From an uncultured Clostridium sp. (GTDB lineage: Bacteria > Bacillota > Clostridia > Lachnospirales > Lachnospiraceae), in assembly GCA_947575275.1 (NCBI GenBank), contig CANPMS010000002.1, positions 62,001 to 126,000 of the forward strand: 64,000 nt of DNA, given 5' to 3'. Shown here one piece after another: positions 8,953 to 17,765 of the stretch; the stretch's first letter is position 1; the number at the start of each line of letters is the position of its first letter. A program made the translations under genes and the position numbers. The notes beneath the pieces were generated by a model. It had not been told where the DNA came from. It did not search any database and saw nothing but the letters and a program-made list of their open reading frames with translations.

Positions 8953-9540
8953 ATGGCACGGACGTCAATGGCAGAACGCACTACAAATGAGACAAGAATC
9001 ACACTGAGTTTGAATTTAGACGGTTCGGGAAAAGCTGACGTAAAAACGGGAATCGGATTTTTTGACCATATGTTGAACAGCTTTGCCAGACACGGTCTGT
9101 TTGACTTAACGGTACAGGTTCAGGGGGATCTTGAGGTGGACACTCACCATACTGTGGAAGATACGGGCATTGTTCTGGGAAAGGCAATCCGTGAGGCAGT
9201 GGGTGATAAGAAAGGGATTGTCCGTTATGGCTCCTCCATACTGCCTATGGATGAAGCTCTGATTCTCTGTGCTCTGGACCTTGGGGGAAGACCGTACATG
9301 GTCTATGACCTTGTGCTTGACCGGGAACGCGTAGGCGATTTTGAGACGGAAATGGTACGGGAATTTTTCTATGCTGTTTCCTATGCTGCAGAGATGAACC
9401 TGCACTTAAAGCAGATGAGTGGAACCAACAATCACCATATGATTGAGGCAGCATTCAAATCGTTTGCCCGGGCGCTTGATGAGGCCACCCGGTTTGATTC
9501 ACGGATTACCGATGTACGCTCCACAAAGGGAGTGCTGTGA
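8953..9540 (+). CDS. hisB: Imidazoleglycerol-phosphate dehydratase
   Basis: A 195-residue manganese-dependent dehydratase acting on imidazole glycerol phosphate. The two metal-binding repeats are clear: FFDHMLNSFARHG and DTHHTVEDTGIVLG near the front, and the C-terminal pair NNHHMIEAAFKSFARALDEA. It is the monofunctional form, with no fused histidinol-phosphatase domain. The frame is open from 8935, but GAGAGGGGAGAG at 8935-8948 is the ribosome site, so the ATG at 8953 is the better start. Confidence 0.96.
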   Translation: MARTSMAERTTNETRITLSLNLDGSGKADVKTGIGFFDHMLNSFARHGLFDLTVQVQGDLEVDTHHTVEDTGIVLGKAIREAVGDKKGIVRYGSSILPMDEALILCALDLGGRPYMVYDLVLDRERVGDFETEMVREFFYAVSYAAEMNLHLKQMSGTNNHHMIEAAFKSFARALDEATRFDSRITDVRSTKGVL

Positions 9541-9555
9541 GGAAGGAGATAGGGT

Positions 9556-10278
9556 ATGCAGTTATATCCGGCAATTGATTTGAAGGGCGGAAAATGCGTA
9601 CGCCTGACCCAGGGTCTGTTTGACAATATGAAGATATATTCCGACACTCCGGCTGATATGGCAAAGCTTTGGGTAAGCCAGGGGGCAACCTTTCTTCATC
9701 TGGTGGACTTGGATGGCGCGCTTGCAGGACATTCTATCAATGAGGCCGCAATCCGTGACATTGTTGAATGTGTGAACGTTCCGGTGCAGCTTGGAGGCGG
9801 AATCCGGGGCGCTGATGCGGTCAGGTATCTTTTAGGGCTTGGCATTACGCGCTGTATCATCGGCACACGCGCTGTGGAGCGTCCGGAATTTATGAGGGAG
9901 CTGATAGAAGAATTCGGTCAGGAACACATTGTGGCAGGCGTGGATGCAAAAGACGGTATGGTGGCAGTGCAGGGCTGGGAAAGAATCAGCGATGTATCTG
10001 CCCTGGATTTGTGCATGAAAATGAAGGAGTATGGCGTACGCCATATTGTTTATACGGATATTTCCAAAGATGGTATGCTGTCCGGGCCAAATGTAACCGC
10101 CACGCGGACTCTAACGGAGCAGACCGGTCTTGACGTGATTGCTTCCGGGGGTGTATCCTGTATGAAGGACCTGATGCAGTTACATGATAACGGGATTTGC
10201 GGCGCTATTATCGGAAAGGCGCTGTACGAAAACCGGCTCTCTCTGGAGAGGGCCGTGGAGCAGTTTCAGATATCATGA
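9556..10278 (+). CDS. hisA: ProFAR isomerase HisA
   Basis: A 240-residue TIM barrel that isomerises ProFAR to PRFAR. The catalytic aspartates are in place: AIDLKGGKCVRL in the first strand and YTDISKDGML in the second half. The phosphate-binding loops QLGGGIR and ASGGVS are both kept. This distinguishes it from the degenerate barrel at the front of the next gene. GGAAGGAGA precedes the ATG. No hisH or hisF follows, unlike the common hisB-H-A-F-IE order. Confidence 0.96.
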   Translation: MQLYPAIDLKGGKCVRLTQGLFDNMKIYSDTPADMAKLWVSQGATFLHLVDLDGALAGHSINEAAIRDIVECVNVPVQLGGGIRGADAVRYLLGLGITRCIIGTRAVERPEFMRELIEEFGQEHIVAGVDAKDGMVAVQGWERISDVSALDLCMKMKEYGVRHIVYTDISKDGMLSGPNVTATRTLTEQTGLDVIASGGVSCMKDLMQLHDNGICGAIIGKALYENRLSLERAVEQFQIS

Positions 10279-10296
10279 TGGGAGAGGAAAGGGATT

Positions 10297-11616
10297 ATGG
10301 CAGATTTTAAGCGGTTGATTGCAGGTGTCGGTTGTAAGGATGGACAGACGGTTCTTCTTGAAACGATCAGAGATGAAAAAAGGACGGCTGCAAATATTCC
10401 TTTGCTTGATATGGCTCATTTCTGCAATAACAATGGAGCAGACGGACTATTGGTTTTTGACTTATCAGAGACAGACACAGAGCACGAACAAACCATCGGT
10501 CTAATTAAGGAGGCAGCGGGCTCCGTAGATATCCCCATTTTTGCAGGCGGCAGAATCAAACGGCTGGAGGATGTGAAAAAATACCTTTACGCCGGCGCCA
10601 AAGCCGTTTTTCTGGACGGGGCAAAGGAGGAGCATATTGATTTAATCAAAGAGGCGGCGGATCGGTTCGGCGGTGAAAAAATTTTTGTGACAGTCTCTAA
10701 AGAGGCGCAATTTCAACGTGCTGATGAGTTTGCACAGCTTGGCGCTTCCACTCTTCTTGTGGCGGACGAGGCGGTGCAGACGTTTTTTGATGGATTAAAA
10801 AATATACCGGAAAACCTTAAACTCTTGTTTATGAGCGCCGATCATCCTACAAACAATACAGATGAACTACTGCGCCTGATGAGTGCCCGGCAGTCGGCGG
10901 GCGTCATTCTTACTAAACCGGTGGAGAATGATGGGGGCTACCTGGATTTCAAACAGTCCTTGAGTAAAAAAGGTGTAGAAGCAGATGTTTTAAAGAGCAG
11001 TGTGCCCTGGTCAGAGTTTAAGAAGGGGGCAGAAGGACTGGTTCCCGTTATTGTGCAGGACTACAAGACCTCTGAAGTTCTGATGCTGGCCTATATGAAT
11101 GAACAGGCGTTTTCCGACACGCTTCTGACCGGACGGATGCACTATTACAGCCGCAGCCGGAAAGAGCAGTGGCTGAAGGGAGAGACCTCCGGTCATTATC
11201 AGTATGTAAAATCTCTGCATCTTGATTGTGACAAAGATACCATTCTGGCCAGGGTGCATCAAATCGGAGCTGCCTGTCACACAGGCGCAAAAAGCTGCTT
11301 CTTTACAGCTCTGGCACAAAAGGAGTGCCGGGAAACAAACCCGTTAAAGGTGTTCGAAGATGTGTTTGCGGTGATAAAAGACAGGAAGGAAAATCCGAAG
11401 GAAGGCTCCTACACCAACTACCTGTTTGATAAAGGCATTGACAAGATTCTGAAAAAAGTGGGCGAAGAAGCAACTGAGATTATCATTGCTGCAAAAAATC
11501 CCGATCCAGAGGAGATCAAGTACGAGATTTCCGACTTTTTATACCACATTATGGTGTTGATGGCAGCCAAGGGAGTTACCTGGGAGGAGATTACAGAAGA
11601 GCTGGCAAATCGATGA
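10297..11616 (+). CDS. hisI: HisIE with an N-terminal degenerate HisA/HisF-like barrel
   Basis: A 439-residue three-part protein. Residues about 1-230 resemble a HisF/HisA barrel ([29 protein letters not shown]), but both HisF catalytic aspartates are missing: the position of Asp11 is Gly12 and that of Asp130 falls at Ser134. Residues about 247-340 are phosphoribosyl-AMP cyclohydrolase (HisI) with the metal residues DCDKD and the Cys pair in [10 protein letters not shown]. Residues about 350-439 are phosphoribosyl-ATP pyrophosphatase (HisE) with [16 protein letters not shown]. The enzyme thus does steps 2 and 3 of histidine synthesis. The barrel probably has a structural or docking role. It ends the operon, with a terminator following. 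Confidence 0.9.
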   Translation: MADFKRLIAGVGCKDGQTVLLETIRDEKRTAANIPLLDMAHFCNNNGADGLLVFDLSETDTEHEQTIGLIKEAAGSVDIPIFAGGRIKRLEDVKKYLYAGAKAVFLDGAKEEHIDLIKEAADRFGGEKIFVTVSKEAQFQRADEFAQLGASTLLVADEAVQTFFDGLKNIPENLKLLFMSADHPTNNTDELLRLMSARQSAGVILTKPVENDGGYLDFKQSLSKKGVEADVLKSSVPWSEFKKGAEGLVPVIVQDYKTSEVLMLAYMNEQAFSDTLLTGRMHYYSRSRKEQWLKGETSGHYQYVKSLHLDCDKDTILARVHQIGAACHTGAKSCFFTALAQKECRETNPLKVFEDVFAVIKDRKENPKEGSYTNYLFDKGIDKILKKVGEEATEIIIAAKNPDPEEIKYEISDFLYHIMVLMAAKGVTWEEITEELANR

Positions 11617-11645
11617 CACGGTAAAGATTAACATAATAAAATCAG

Positions 11646-11685
11646 AGGCGGAGTGGTATCTCATTGATCCCTCCGCCTTATCCTT
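11646..11685. terminator. Terminator between hisIE and the crystallin-like gene
   Basis: AGGCGGAG (11646-11653) pairs with CTCCGCCT (11671-11678), an 8-bp GC-rich stem followed by a T-rich tract. It lies between convergent genes and may serve both strands. Confidence 0.7.
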
Positions 11686-11686
11686 A

Positions 11687-12337
11687 TTACTCTATTTTCT
11701 CAACAGCAGCCCAATAAAATCTGCTGTTAAAATCATCATCCACCTGTGGAGTATCCGCAGTTAATACCAAAGTGTCTCCGTCCCCGCCGAATGTGACCTT
11801 ATAACCGGGCGATACCTTACCTGATGAAACTCCCGCATACTGGAGAGAACCCCATAGGGAGCAATAGCTGGTACCCTCCCTAAGATCAATTTTATCTCCG
11901 CCCAAATTTGCCTCTTGGTAGAGGGTTACAGGAAATACTTGAGGGTAGATTCTTTCCACGGAAGCCCAAAGAAATGGAAGGTTAAAATCATTATCCACCC
12001 AGGGAGTATCTTCGGTTAATACCAACGCTCTGCCTTGCCCATATAGGGTGACCTGATAACCGTGCAGCACCTGAACCGATGAAATTTTCCCATGCTGCAG
12101 AGGTCCCCAATCCCAGGAATAGATGGCGCCCCGTGAAAGCCCCATTTGATTTCCCCCAAAGTTTGCCTCATCGTAGATGATTACAGGAAACTCACCATAG
12201 CCATAGTTGGCATAGGAAACAGAGGGATTCATAAACACCGTCATAAGAACGGCTGCCAGGCAAGACCATAAAAGGTTGCGGAACCATCCAATTCTGCGCA
12301 GTTCTGCTTTTTTTAGATTTTGTAATAAGGGTTGCAT
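11687..12337 (-). CDS. Secreted protein with two beta/gamma-crystallin-like repeats
   Basis: A 216-residue protein with a signal peptide (basic start, then LLWSCLAAVLMTVFM, cleavage probably after VSYA) and two repeats of about 75 residues. Each repeat has an aromatic-x4-FGG-like opening (YDEANFGG and YQEANLGG), a DLREG/LSRG turn, W..LQ, and an ending with DTP.VD.DFN and FxWAxVE. This is the Greek-key pattern of beta/gamma-crystallin or I36 inhibitor folds. The usual calcium motif N/D-N/D-x-x-S/T-S is not complete (GKISS, GVSSG). AAGGAG abuts the first of three Met codons, so the ATG at 12337, about 8 bases away, is chosen over 12346. The role is unknown; a wall-associated or stress protein, or an inhibitor, is possible. 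Confidence 0.65.
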   Translation of the reverse strand: MQPLLQNLKKAELRRIGWFRNLLWSCLAAVLMTVFMNPSVSYANYGYGEFPVIIYDEANFGGNQMGLSRGAIYSWDWGPLQHGKISSVQVLHGYQVTLYGQGRALVLTEDTPWVDNDFNLPFLWASVERIYPQVFPVTLYQEANLGGDKIDLREGTSYCSLWGSLQYAGVSSGKVSPGYKVTFGGDGDTLVLTADTPQVDDDFNSRFYWAAVEKIE

Positions 12338-12519
12338 AATCATCATCTCCTTTTATAAATTTTTTTAGTTTCTAAATAAAAATGCTCAAAATTTGATTCT
12401 ACCCTCCTTTCGCTTGCTCCTTCTATAATCTGTTATATTATAATTATTAAGAAATGTCTGCCATAATATTCCAGAAATTATTAACCATGCCGTAAATGAA
12501 ATCGTGATCCAACTCACAG

Positions 12520-12548
12520 TTGCCTAAACTCTGTATGTGTTGTATAAT
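12520..12548 (+). promoter_or_regulatory. Promoter of the radical SAM - RNase G block
   Basis: TTGCCT (12520-12525), 17-base spacer, TATAAT (12543-12548). It sits in the 298-base gap between the crystallin-like gene and the radical SAM gene, which otherwise shows only AT-rich sequence and no hairpin riboswitch. Confidence 0.8.
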
Positions 12549-12635
12549 TATCCGCGATAATGTATCGTGTTAATAGGAACACACATCCCAATCAGCAAAA
12601 AAGATACCCTTTAACTAAAATGAGAAGGAAAAATA

Positions 12636-14504
12636 ATGAGAAAATTAGCATTAAGTGATGAAATACTGCTTTCTGTCCAGCAGCCCGCCCGCTATATCGG
12701 CAATGAGATGAATGCGGTCTTGAAAGATCCGGATTCGGTGGATATCCGTTTTGCCATGTGCTTTCCCGACGTGTATGAGATCGGTATGTCCCATCTGGGC
12801 ATGCAGATCCTCTATGCCATGTTCAACAAGCGGAAGGACGTTTACTGTGAACGGGTATTTTCTCCGTGGACAGATTTGGATAGGCTGATGCGCGAAAAAC
12901 GTATCGGCTTGTTTGCGTTGGAATCTCAGGATCCCATAAAGGATTTTGATTTTCTTGGAATTACCATTCAGTACGAAATGTGCTACACCAATATTCTTCA
13001 GATACTGGATCTGAGTGGGATTCCTCTCCACGCAGCGGACAGAGACGAGAACGATCCCATTGTGATTGGCGGAGGTCCCTGCGCCTATAATCCGGAGCCT
13101 CTGGCAGAGTTTTTCGATTTGTTTTATATCGGTGAGGGAGAAACCCAATATGATGCTCTGTTTGAGTTGTATAAGGAAGTCCGCAAAAAACGCGGGAGCC
13201 GTCTGGAATTTTTGGAGGCTGCTGCAAAACTTCCGGGAATCTATGCACCCATATTCTACGATGTGACATATCAAGAGGACGGAACAATCGCCTCCTTTTT
13301 TCCAAACCGCCCGGGAATTCCTGAACGGGTCACGAAGGAAATCGTGATGGACATGGATCATTCTCCCTATATTGAGAATCCAATTGTGCCCTACATTAAA
13401 GTAACCCAGGATCGGGTGGTGTTGGAAATTCAACGCGGCTGTATTCGCGGCTGCCGGTTTTGTCAGGCGGGAAATGTGTACCGTCCGGCAAGGGAGCACA
13501 GCCTGGAATATCTGAAGGAGTATGCTTACAAGATGCTTAAGAGCACGGGACATGAGGAAATTTCCCTGAGCTCTTTAAGCTCCAGTGACTACACTTATCT
13601 GAAGGAGCTGGTAACGTTCCTGATTGATGAATTTCAGGGCAAGGGTGTCAATATCTCCCTTCCTTCCCTGCGGATTGACGCTTTTTCTCTAGATGTGATG
13701 AGCAAGGTACAGGATGTGAAAAAGAGCAGCCTCACCTTTGCTCCTGAAGCCGGAAGCCAAAGGCTGCGCGACGTGATTAACAAGGGGTTGACGGAGGAGG
13801 TTATCTTAAAGGGAGCTTCCGATGCTTTCCACGGCGGCTGGAACCGGGTAAAGCTCTACTTTATGCTGGGACTTCCTACGGAGACGGTAGAAGATATGGA
13901 GGGGATTCCGCTTCTAGCCGAGAAAATTGCAGCCCTTTATTATGATGAAATACCCAAAGAGCAGCGAAACGGGAAGGTGCAGGTGGTGGCAAGTTCCTCC
14001 TTCTTTGTGCCCAAGCCCTTTACAGCCTTCCAGTGGGCGTCTATGTGCACCAAAGAGGAATTTTTGGAGCGTGCCTACATTGTCAGAAATAAATTTCGTG
14101 AAATGAAGAACTTTAAGAGTTTAAAGTACAACTGGCATGAGGCGGATTTAACTGTTCTGGAAGGCGTACTGGCCCGGGGCGACAGAAGGGTCGCCGGAGT
14201 GGTGGAGGAGGCGTATCGCAAAGGCGCGCTTTATGATTCCTGGTCGGAAACCTTCAAGAATGAAATCTGGATGAATGCCTTTGAGACCTGTGGCATCAAC
14301 CCGGATTTCTACACAGTGCGGGAGCGCACCCTTGATGAGATTTTCCCATGGGACTTTATTGATGCAGGTGTAACAAAGGAATTTTTGATCAGAGAATGGA
14401 AGAGCGCCCTTAACGGGGCGGTTACGCCAAACTGCCGGCAGAAATGCTCCGGTTGCGGAGCTCGCGGATTTGGAGGAGGTGTCTGCTTTGAAAATCAGAA
14501 TTAA
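12636..14504 (+). CDS. Radical SAM protein of the TIGR03960 family with B12-binding-like N-terminus
   Basis: A 622-residue radical SAM protein. The N-terminal 200 residues look like the cobalamin-binding-type Rossmann domain (FPDVYEIGMSHLGMQILY, IVIGGGPCAYNPEPLA). The cluster-binding motif CIRGCRFCQ (CxxxCxxC) follows near residues 268-276, then a SAM barrel ending in an additional Cys-rich tail (NCRQKCSGCGARGFGGG) at the C-terminus. The family is nearly always followed by the DUF2344 gene, as here with overlap, and sits upstream of RNase G and rplU. Its substrate is not known; RNA or ribosome modification is suggested by the neighbours only. Confidence 0.9.
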   Translation: MRKLALSDEILLSVQQPARYIGNEMNAVLKDPDSVDIRFAMCFPDVYEIGMSHLGMQILYAMFNKRKDVYCERVFSPWTDLDRLMREKRIGLFALESQDPIKDFDFLGITIQYEMCYTNILQILDLSGIPLHAADRDENDPIVIGGGPCAYNPEPLAEFFDLFYIGEGETQYDALFELYKEVRKKRGSRLEFLEAAAKLPGIYAPIFYDVTYQEDGTIASFFPNRPGIPERVTKEIVMDMDHSPYIENPIVPYIKVTQDRVVLEIQRGCIRGCRFCQAGNVYRPAREHSLEYLKEYAYKMLKSTGHEEISLSSLSSSDYTYLKELVTFLIDEFQGKGVNISLPSLRIDAFSLDVMSKVQDVKKSSLTFAPEAGSQRLRDVINKGLTEEVILKGASDAFHGGWNRVKLYFMLGLPTETVEDMEGIPLLAEKIAALYYDEIPKEQRNGKVQVVASSSFFVPKPFTAFQWASMCTKEEFLERAYIVRNKFREMKNFKSLKYNWHEADLTVLEGVLARGDRRVAGVVEEAYRKGALYDSWSETFKNEIWMNAFETCGINPDFYTVRERTLDEIFPWDFIDAGVTKEFLIREWKSALNGAVTPNCRQKCSGCGARGFGGGVCFENQN

Positions 14505-15204
14505 ATTCTCCAAAGAGGGAACCATGAAATTTATCGGCCATCTTGACATTATGCGGTATTTTCAGAAGGTGATGCGCCGGGCTGATGTGGACATCCGATA
14601 CAGCGAGGGATTCAGCCCTCACCAGATTATGTCCTTTGCCGCACCCCTTGGGGTGGGGGTGGAGAGTCTGGGTGAATATGTGGATATTGAGGTCCATTCC
14701 ACCGATTCTTCCTGTGAGATGGTAAGGCGTATCGGCAATGCCATGGCAGATGGAATGCAGGTGCTTTCTTACAGGCGTTTACCGGACACGTCCCCTTCCG
14801 CCATGTCCATCGTGGCTGCCGCCGATTATTTGGTAAGATTCCGTGAAGGGTATGGGCCTGCAGACTGGGGCGTGTTTGCAGACGGACTGGGTGATTTCCT
14901 TTGCCGTAATCAAATCACAATTTTAAAGCAGACGAAAAAAGGGGAACGGGAGATTGATATTCGCCCTCTGATCTATGAGCTGCGCCAGGAAATGGATGAA
15001 CAGGCGATTTTTATGAAGATTGCTGCCGGGAGTGCAGCCAACTTAAAGCCTGAAGCGGTCATGAGCGCCTATCTGGAAAGCCGGGGCGAAAATCTGAGAA
15101 CCTTTGCCCTTAAGGTAACGCGACTGGAGGTATATGCCGATCTGGGAGAGGGCGGAAAGCACCGATTCGTATCACTGGAATCACTGGGGGAAGACATTGA
15201 GTAA
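14488..15204 (+). CDS. DUF2344 / TIGR03936 protein
   Basis: A 239-residue soluble protein of the DUF2344 family, recognised by its start KIRIKFSKEGTMKFIGHLDIM and the following FQKVMRRADVDIRYSEGFSPH and APLGVGVES. The family is a constant partner of the preceding radical SAM protein, and sometimes the two are fused; function is not established. The frame opens at 14470, but GGAGGAGGT at 14472-14480 is the ribosome site, so TTG 14488 is the likely start. The gene overlaps the radical SAM stop by 17 bases and its own end overlaps the RNase G start by 8 bases, so the three are translationally coupled. Confidence 0.88.
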   Translation: MKIRIKFSKEGTMKFIGHLDIMRYFQKVMRRADVDIRYSEGFSPHQIMSFAAPLGVGVESLGEYVDIEVHSTDSSCEMVRRIGNAMADGMQVLSYRRLPDTSPSAMSIVAAADYLVRFREGYGPADWGVFADGLGDFLCRNQITILKQTKKGEREIDIRPLIYELRQEMDEQAIFMKIAAGSAANLKPEAVMSAYLESRGENLRTFALKVTRLEVYADLGEGGKHRFVSLESLGEDIE

Positions 15205-16393
15205 GCTGATTATCACCAGATGGGAGGGAAGACTTCTGACCGCCCTGTTTTCCCACAAGGAGGCGCTGGAAATCGGGCTGGAGGAGAGCCGTTCTATTCT
15301 GGGCAATATCTATATTGGAAAAGTGAATAATATTATTAAAAATTTAAATTCTGCGTTTGTGGATTTTGGTGAGGGGCAAACCGGGTATTACAATCTGTCT
15401 GATAATCCCGTATCCATCTTTTCGGACGGCCATAGTGGAAAACTAAAGTCAGGCGATGAGATTGTGGTGCAGGTGGAGAAGGAGGCTGTAAAGGCAAAGG
15501 AGCCCGTCCTGACAGCAAATTTAAATTTTACAGGGCGGTATGCAGTGTTGACAGCAGCAAAGAATACCATTGGCTTTTCGTCAAAAATTTTAGACAAAGG
15601 GTGGAAGGATGCACTTCGCCCCAAGCTGGAGGCGCTGGTAACAGAGCAGGCGGGCGTAATTGTCCGAACGAACGCTTACAGACATGAGGAAGAACTTTTA
15701 AAAGAGGTAGGGCTACTGTTGGACACCTGCAGGCATGTGGTGGAAACAGCCAAATACCGCTCATGCTTCTCTCTTCTTTATGAGGCTGAACCGGAGTATT
15801 TAAAGAGCCTTCAGGGCTGTCCGGAAGGAACTCTGACGGAGCTTGTAACAGATCAGAAGGATGTATTGTATCATCTTGAGAACTATTTGGCGCTTCACAA
15901 TCCCGGGAAAACGGTAAAGCTTCGATTTTACGATGACCCTATGCTGAGTCTGACAAAACTCTATTCCCTTGAAACGGTGTTGGAGCAGGCATGTCAGAAG
16001 CGGGTCTGGCTGAAATCGGGAGGCTATCTGATCATTGAATATACAGAAGCGATGACAGTCATTGACGTCAACACCGGGAAATATTCCGGAAGGAAGAGTA
16101 AGGAAGAGGCGATACGCCTCACAAACCTGGAGGCCGCATCGGAGATTGCCCGTCAGCTTCGTTTGAGAAATGTGTCCGGGATTATCATTGTGGATTTTAT
16201 CGACATGAAATCGGAGTCTGACAGGGAGCTTTTACTGTCTGCCATGCGTGATGCGGTAAAGAGAGACCCGGTGAAAACCACTGTGGTGGACATGACACCG
16301 TTAAATCTTGTAGAGCTTACCCGAAAGAAGGCAAAGAAACCCCTGTGGGAGCAGCTTCCCCGGAAACAAAAAGGAGATACGAAGGGATTATAA
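15197..16393 (+). CDS. rng: Ribonuclease E/G family endoribonuclease
   Basis: A 398-residue RNase G-type enzyme for single-strand cleavage in rRNA/mRNA processing. It has an N-terminal S1 RNA-binding domain (NIYIGKVNNIIKNLNSAFVDFG), and the two catalytic magnesium aspartates are in VIDVNTGK and IIIVDFIDM. The protein ends just after VELTRKKAKKPL, where enterobacterial RNase E/G has the CPxC zinc-link cysteines; these are absent, so tetramer formation by zinc is unlikely. The start is TTG 15197, inside the DUF2344 stop region and 6 bases after GGGGGAAG. The frame is open upstream to 15134 but has no ribosome site there. Confidence 0.9.
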   Translation: MSKLIITRWEGRLLTALFSHKEALEIGLEESRSILGNIYIGKVNNIIKNLNSAFVDFGEGQTGYYNLSDNPVSIFSDGHSGKLKSGDEIVVQVEKEAVKAKEPVLTANLNFTGRYAVLTAAKNTIGFSSKILDKGWKDALRPKLEALVTEQAGVIVRTNAYRHEEELLKEVGLLLDTCRHVVETAKYRSCFSLLYEAEPEYLKSLQGCPEGTLTELVTDQKDVLYHLENYLALHNPGKTVKLRFYDDPMLSLTKLYSLETVLEQACQKRVWLKSGGYLIIEYTEAMTVIDVNTGKYSGRKSKEEAIRLTNLEAASEIARQLRLRNVSGIIIVDFIDMKSESDRELLLSAMRDAVKRDPVKTTVVDMTPLNLVELTRKKAKKPLWEQLPRKQKGDTKGL

Positions 16394-16394
16394 C

Positions 16395-17750
16395 ATGAAG
16401 ATTATCATCGTGGGATGCGGTAAGGTCGGTCTTACCCTGGCAGAACAGTTGAATAATGAAGGGCATGATATCACCGTTATTGATAAGGACGGCTCCAGGC
16501 TGCGGTCGGTCACTGACAATATTGACGTAATGGGCGTGGAGGGGAATGGCGCTATCTACAAGATTCAGATGGAGGCGGGAATTAAAGATACGGATCTTCT
16601 GATTGCAACTACCACCTCAGATGAGTTGAATATGCTCTGCTGTCTGATTGCAAAGAAGGCAGGTAACTGTCACACAATTGCCCGCATCCGCAATCCGGAA
16701 TATGCCAGTGAGATTCAGTATATCCGTGAGGAATTGAACCTCTCTATGGCAATCAACCCGGAATTGGCGGCAGCCACAGAAATTTCCCGGCTTCTTAAAT
16801 TCCCATCTGTTGTTAAGATTGATGCCTTTGCGAAAGGCAGGGTAGAGCTGATGAAGTTTATTATTCCGGAGAACTCTGTGCTACATAACATGATGGTGTA
16901 TGAAGTAGCAGTAAAGCTTCGCTGCAATGTGCTGATTTGTGTTGTGGAGCGGAGTCATGATGTTATCATTCCCGATGGTAATTTTCAGATGAAGGCAGGT
17001 GACAAGATTTCCTTCATTGCGCCTCCCGCCCAGGCAAACCAGTTTTTCCGCCAGCTTGGAATCGGAAATACCACTGTCAAAACTGCCATGTTTGTGGGAG
17101 GAGGCAGAATTACCTACTATCTGGCCAAGATGCTGGAGGAGACAAAAATCAAAATAACGATTATCGAGAGGGATCTAAGACGCTGCAATGAGCTGAGCGA
17201 GCTGCTTCCCAATGCAATGATTATTCACGGTGACGGCTCCAACCAGCAGCTTTTGATGGAGGAGGGGATTGGACAGACTGAGGCGTTTGCTGCATTAACC
17301 GGTTTTGATGAGGAAAACATTATGCTTTCCCTGTATGCCTCCAGCCTGTCAAATGCGAAGCTGATAACGAAAATTAACCGTATTGCCTTTGAAGATATTA
17401 TCCAGCAGATGAATATCGGCAGTATTATCTATCCAAAACTGATTACCGCAGACGGCATCATCCGGTATGTCCGGGCCATGCAAAATTCCATGGGAAGTAA
17501 TGTGGAAACCCTTTATAAGATTGTTGCCAACAAGGCAGAGGCTCTGGAATTCCGGGTGGGTAAGGACGCACCGATGACAGGTATTCCTCTTGAGAAGCTT
17601 TCCTTCAAAAATAATCTTTTGATTGCGTGCATAAACCGCAATGGAACGATTATTACCCCCCGGGGAAAGGATACGATTGAGGCAGGAGATACTGTTATTG
17701 TGGTAACTACCCATTCCGGTTTAAACGACTTAAAGGACATCTTAAAGTAA
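16395..17750 (+). CDS. trkA: Trk potassium uptake regulatory subunit TrkA
   Basis: A 451-residue peripheral membrane protein that gates the TrkH potassium channel in response to NAD(H) and nucleotides. It contains two tandem RCK units: a Rossmann domain starting MKIIIVGCGKVGLTLAEQL and a second at MFVGGGRITYYLAKML (about residue 230), each followed by a TrkA-C domain. The last 80 residues (DAPMTGIPLEKLSF, AGDTVIVVT) form the second TrkA-C. It begins one base after the rng stop and is followed by trkH after 15 bases. Confidence 0.94.
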   Translation: MKIIIVGCGKVGLTLAEQLNNEGHDITVIDKDGSRLRSVTDNIDVMGVEGNGAIYKIQMEAGIKDTDLLIATTTSDELNMLCCLIAKKAGNCHTIARIRNPEYASEIQYIREELNLSMAINPELAAATEISRLLKFPSVVKIDAFAKGRVELMKFIIPENSVLHNMMVYEVAVKLRCNVLICVVERSHDVIIPDGNFQMKAGDKISFIAPPAQANQFFRQLGIGNTTVKTAMFVGGGRITYYLAKMLEETKIKITIIERDLRRCNELSELLPNAMIIHGDGSNQQLLMEEGIGQTEAFAALTGFDEENIMLSLYASSLSNAKLITKINRIAFEDIIQQMNIGSIIYPKLITADGIIRYVRAMQNSMGSNVETLYKIVANKAEALEFRVGKDAPMTGIPLEKLSFKNNLLIACINRNGTIITPRGKDTIEAGDTVIVVTTHSGLNDLKDILK

Positions 17751-17765
17751 AGGAATACCAACGAT

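Noticed and set aside
12651..13553. 300-residue minus-strand frame inside the radical SAM gene
   Set aside because: It is a shadow of the well-supported plus-strand gene; no start signal and no recognisable motif.
15134..15196. Upstream extension of RNase G
   Set aside because: The extra 21 residues overlap DUF2344, have no ribosome site and do not resemble the family N-terminus.
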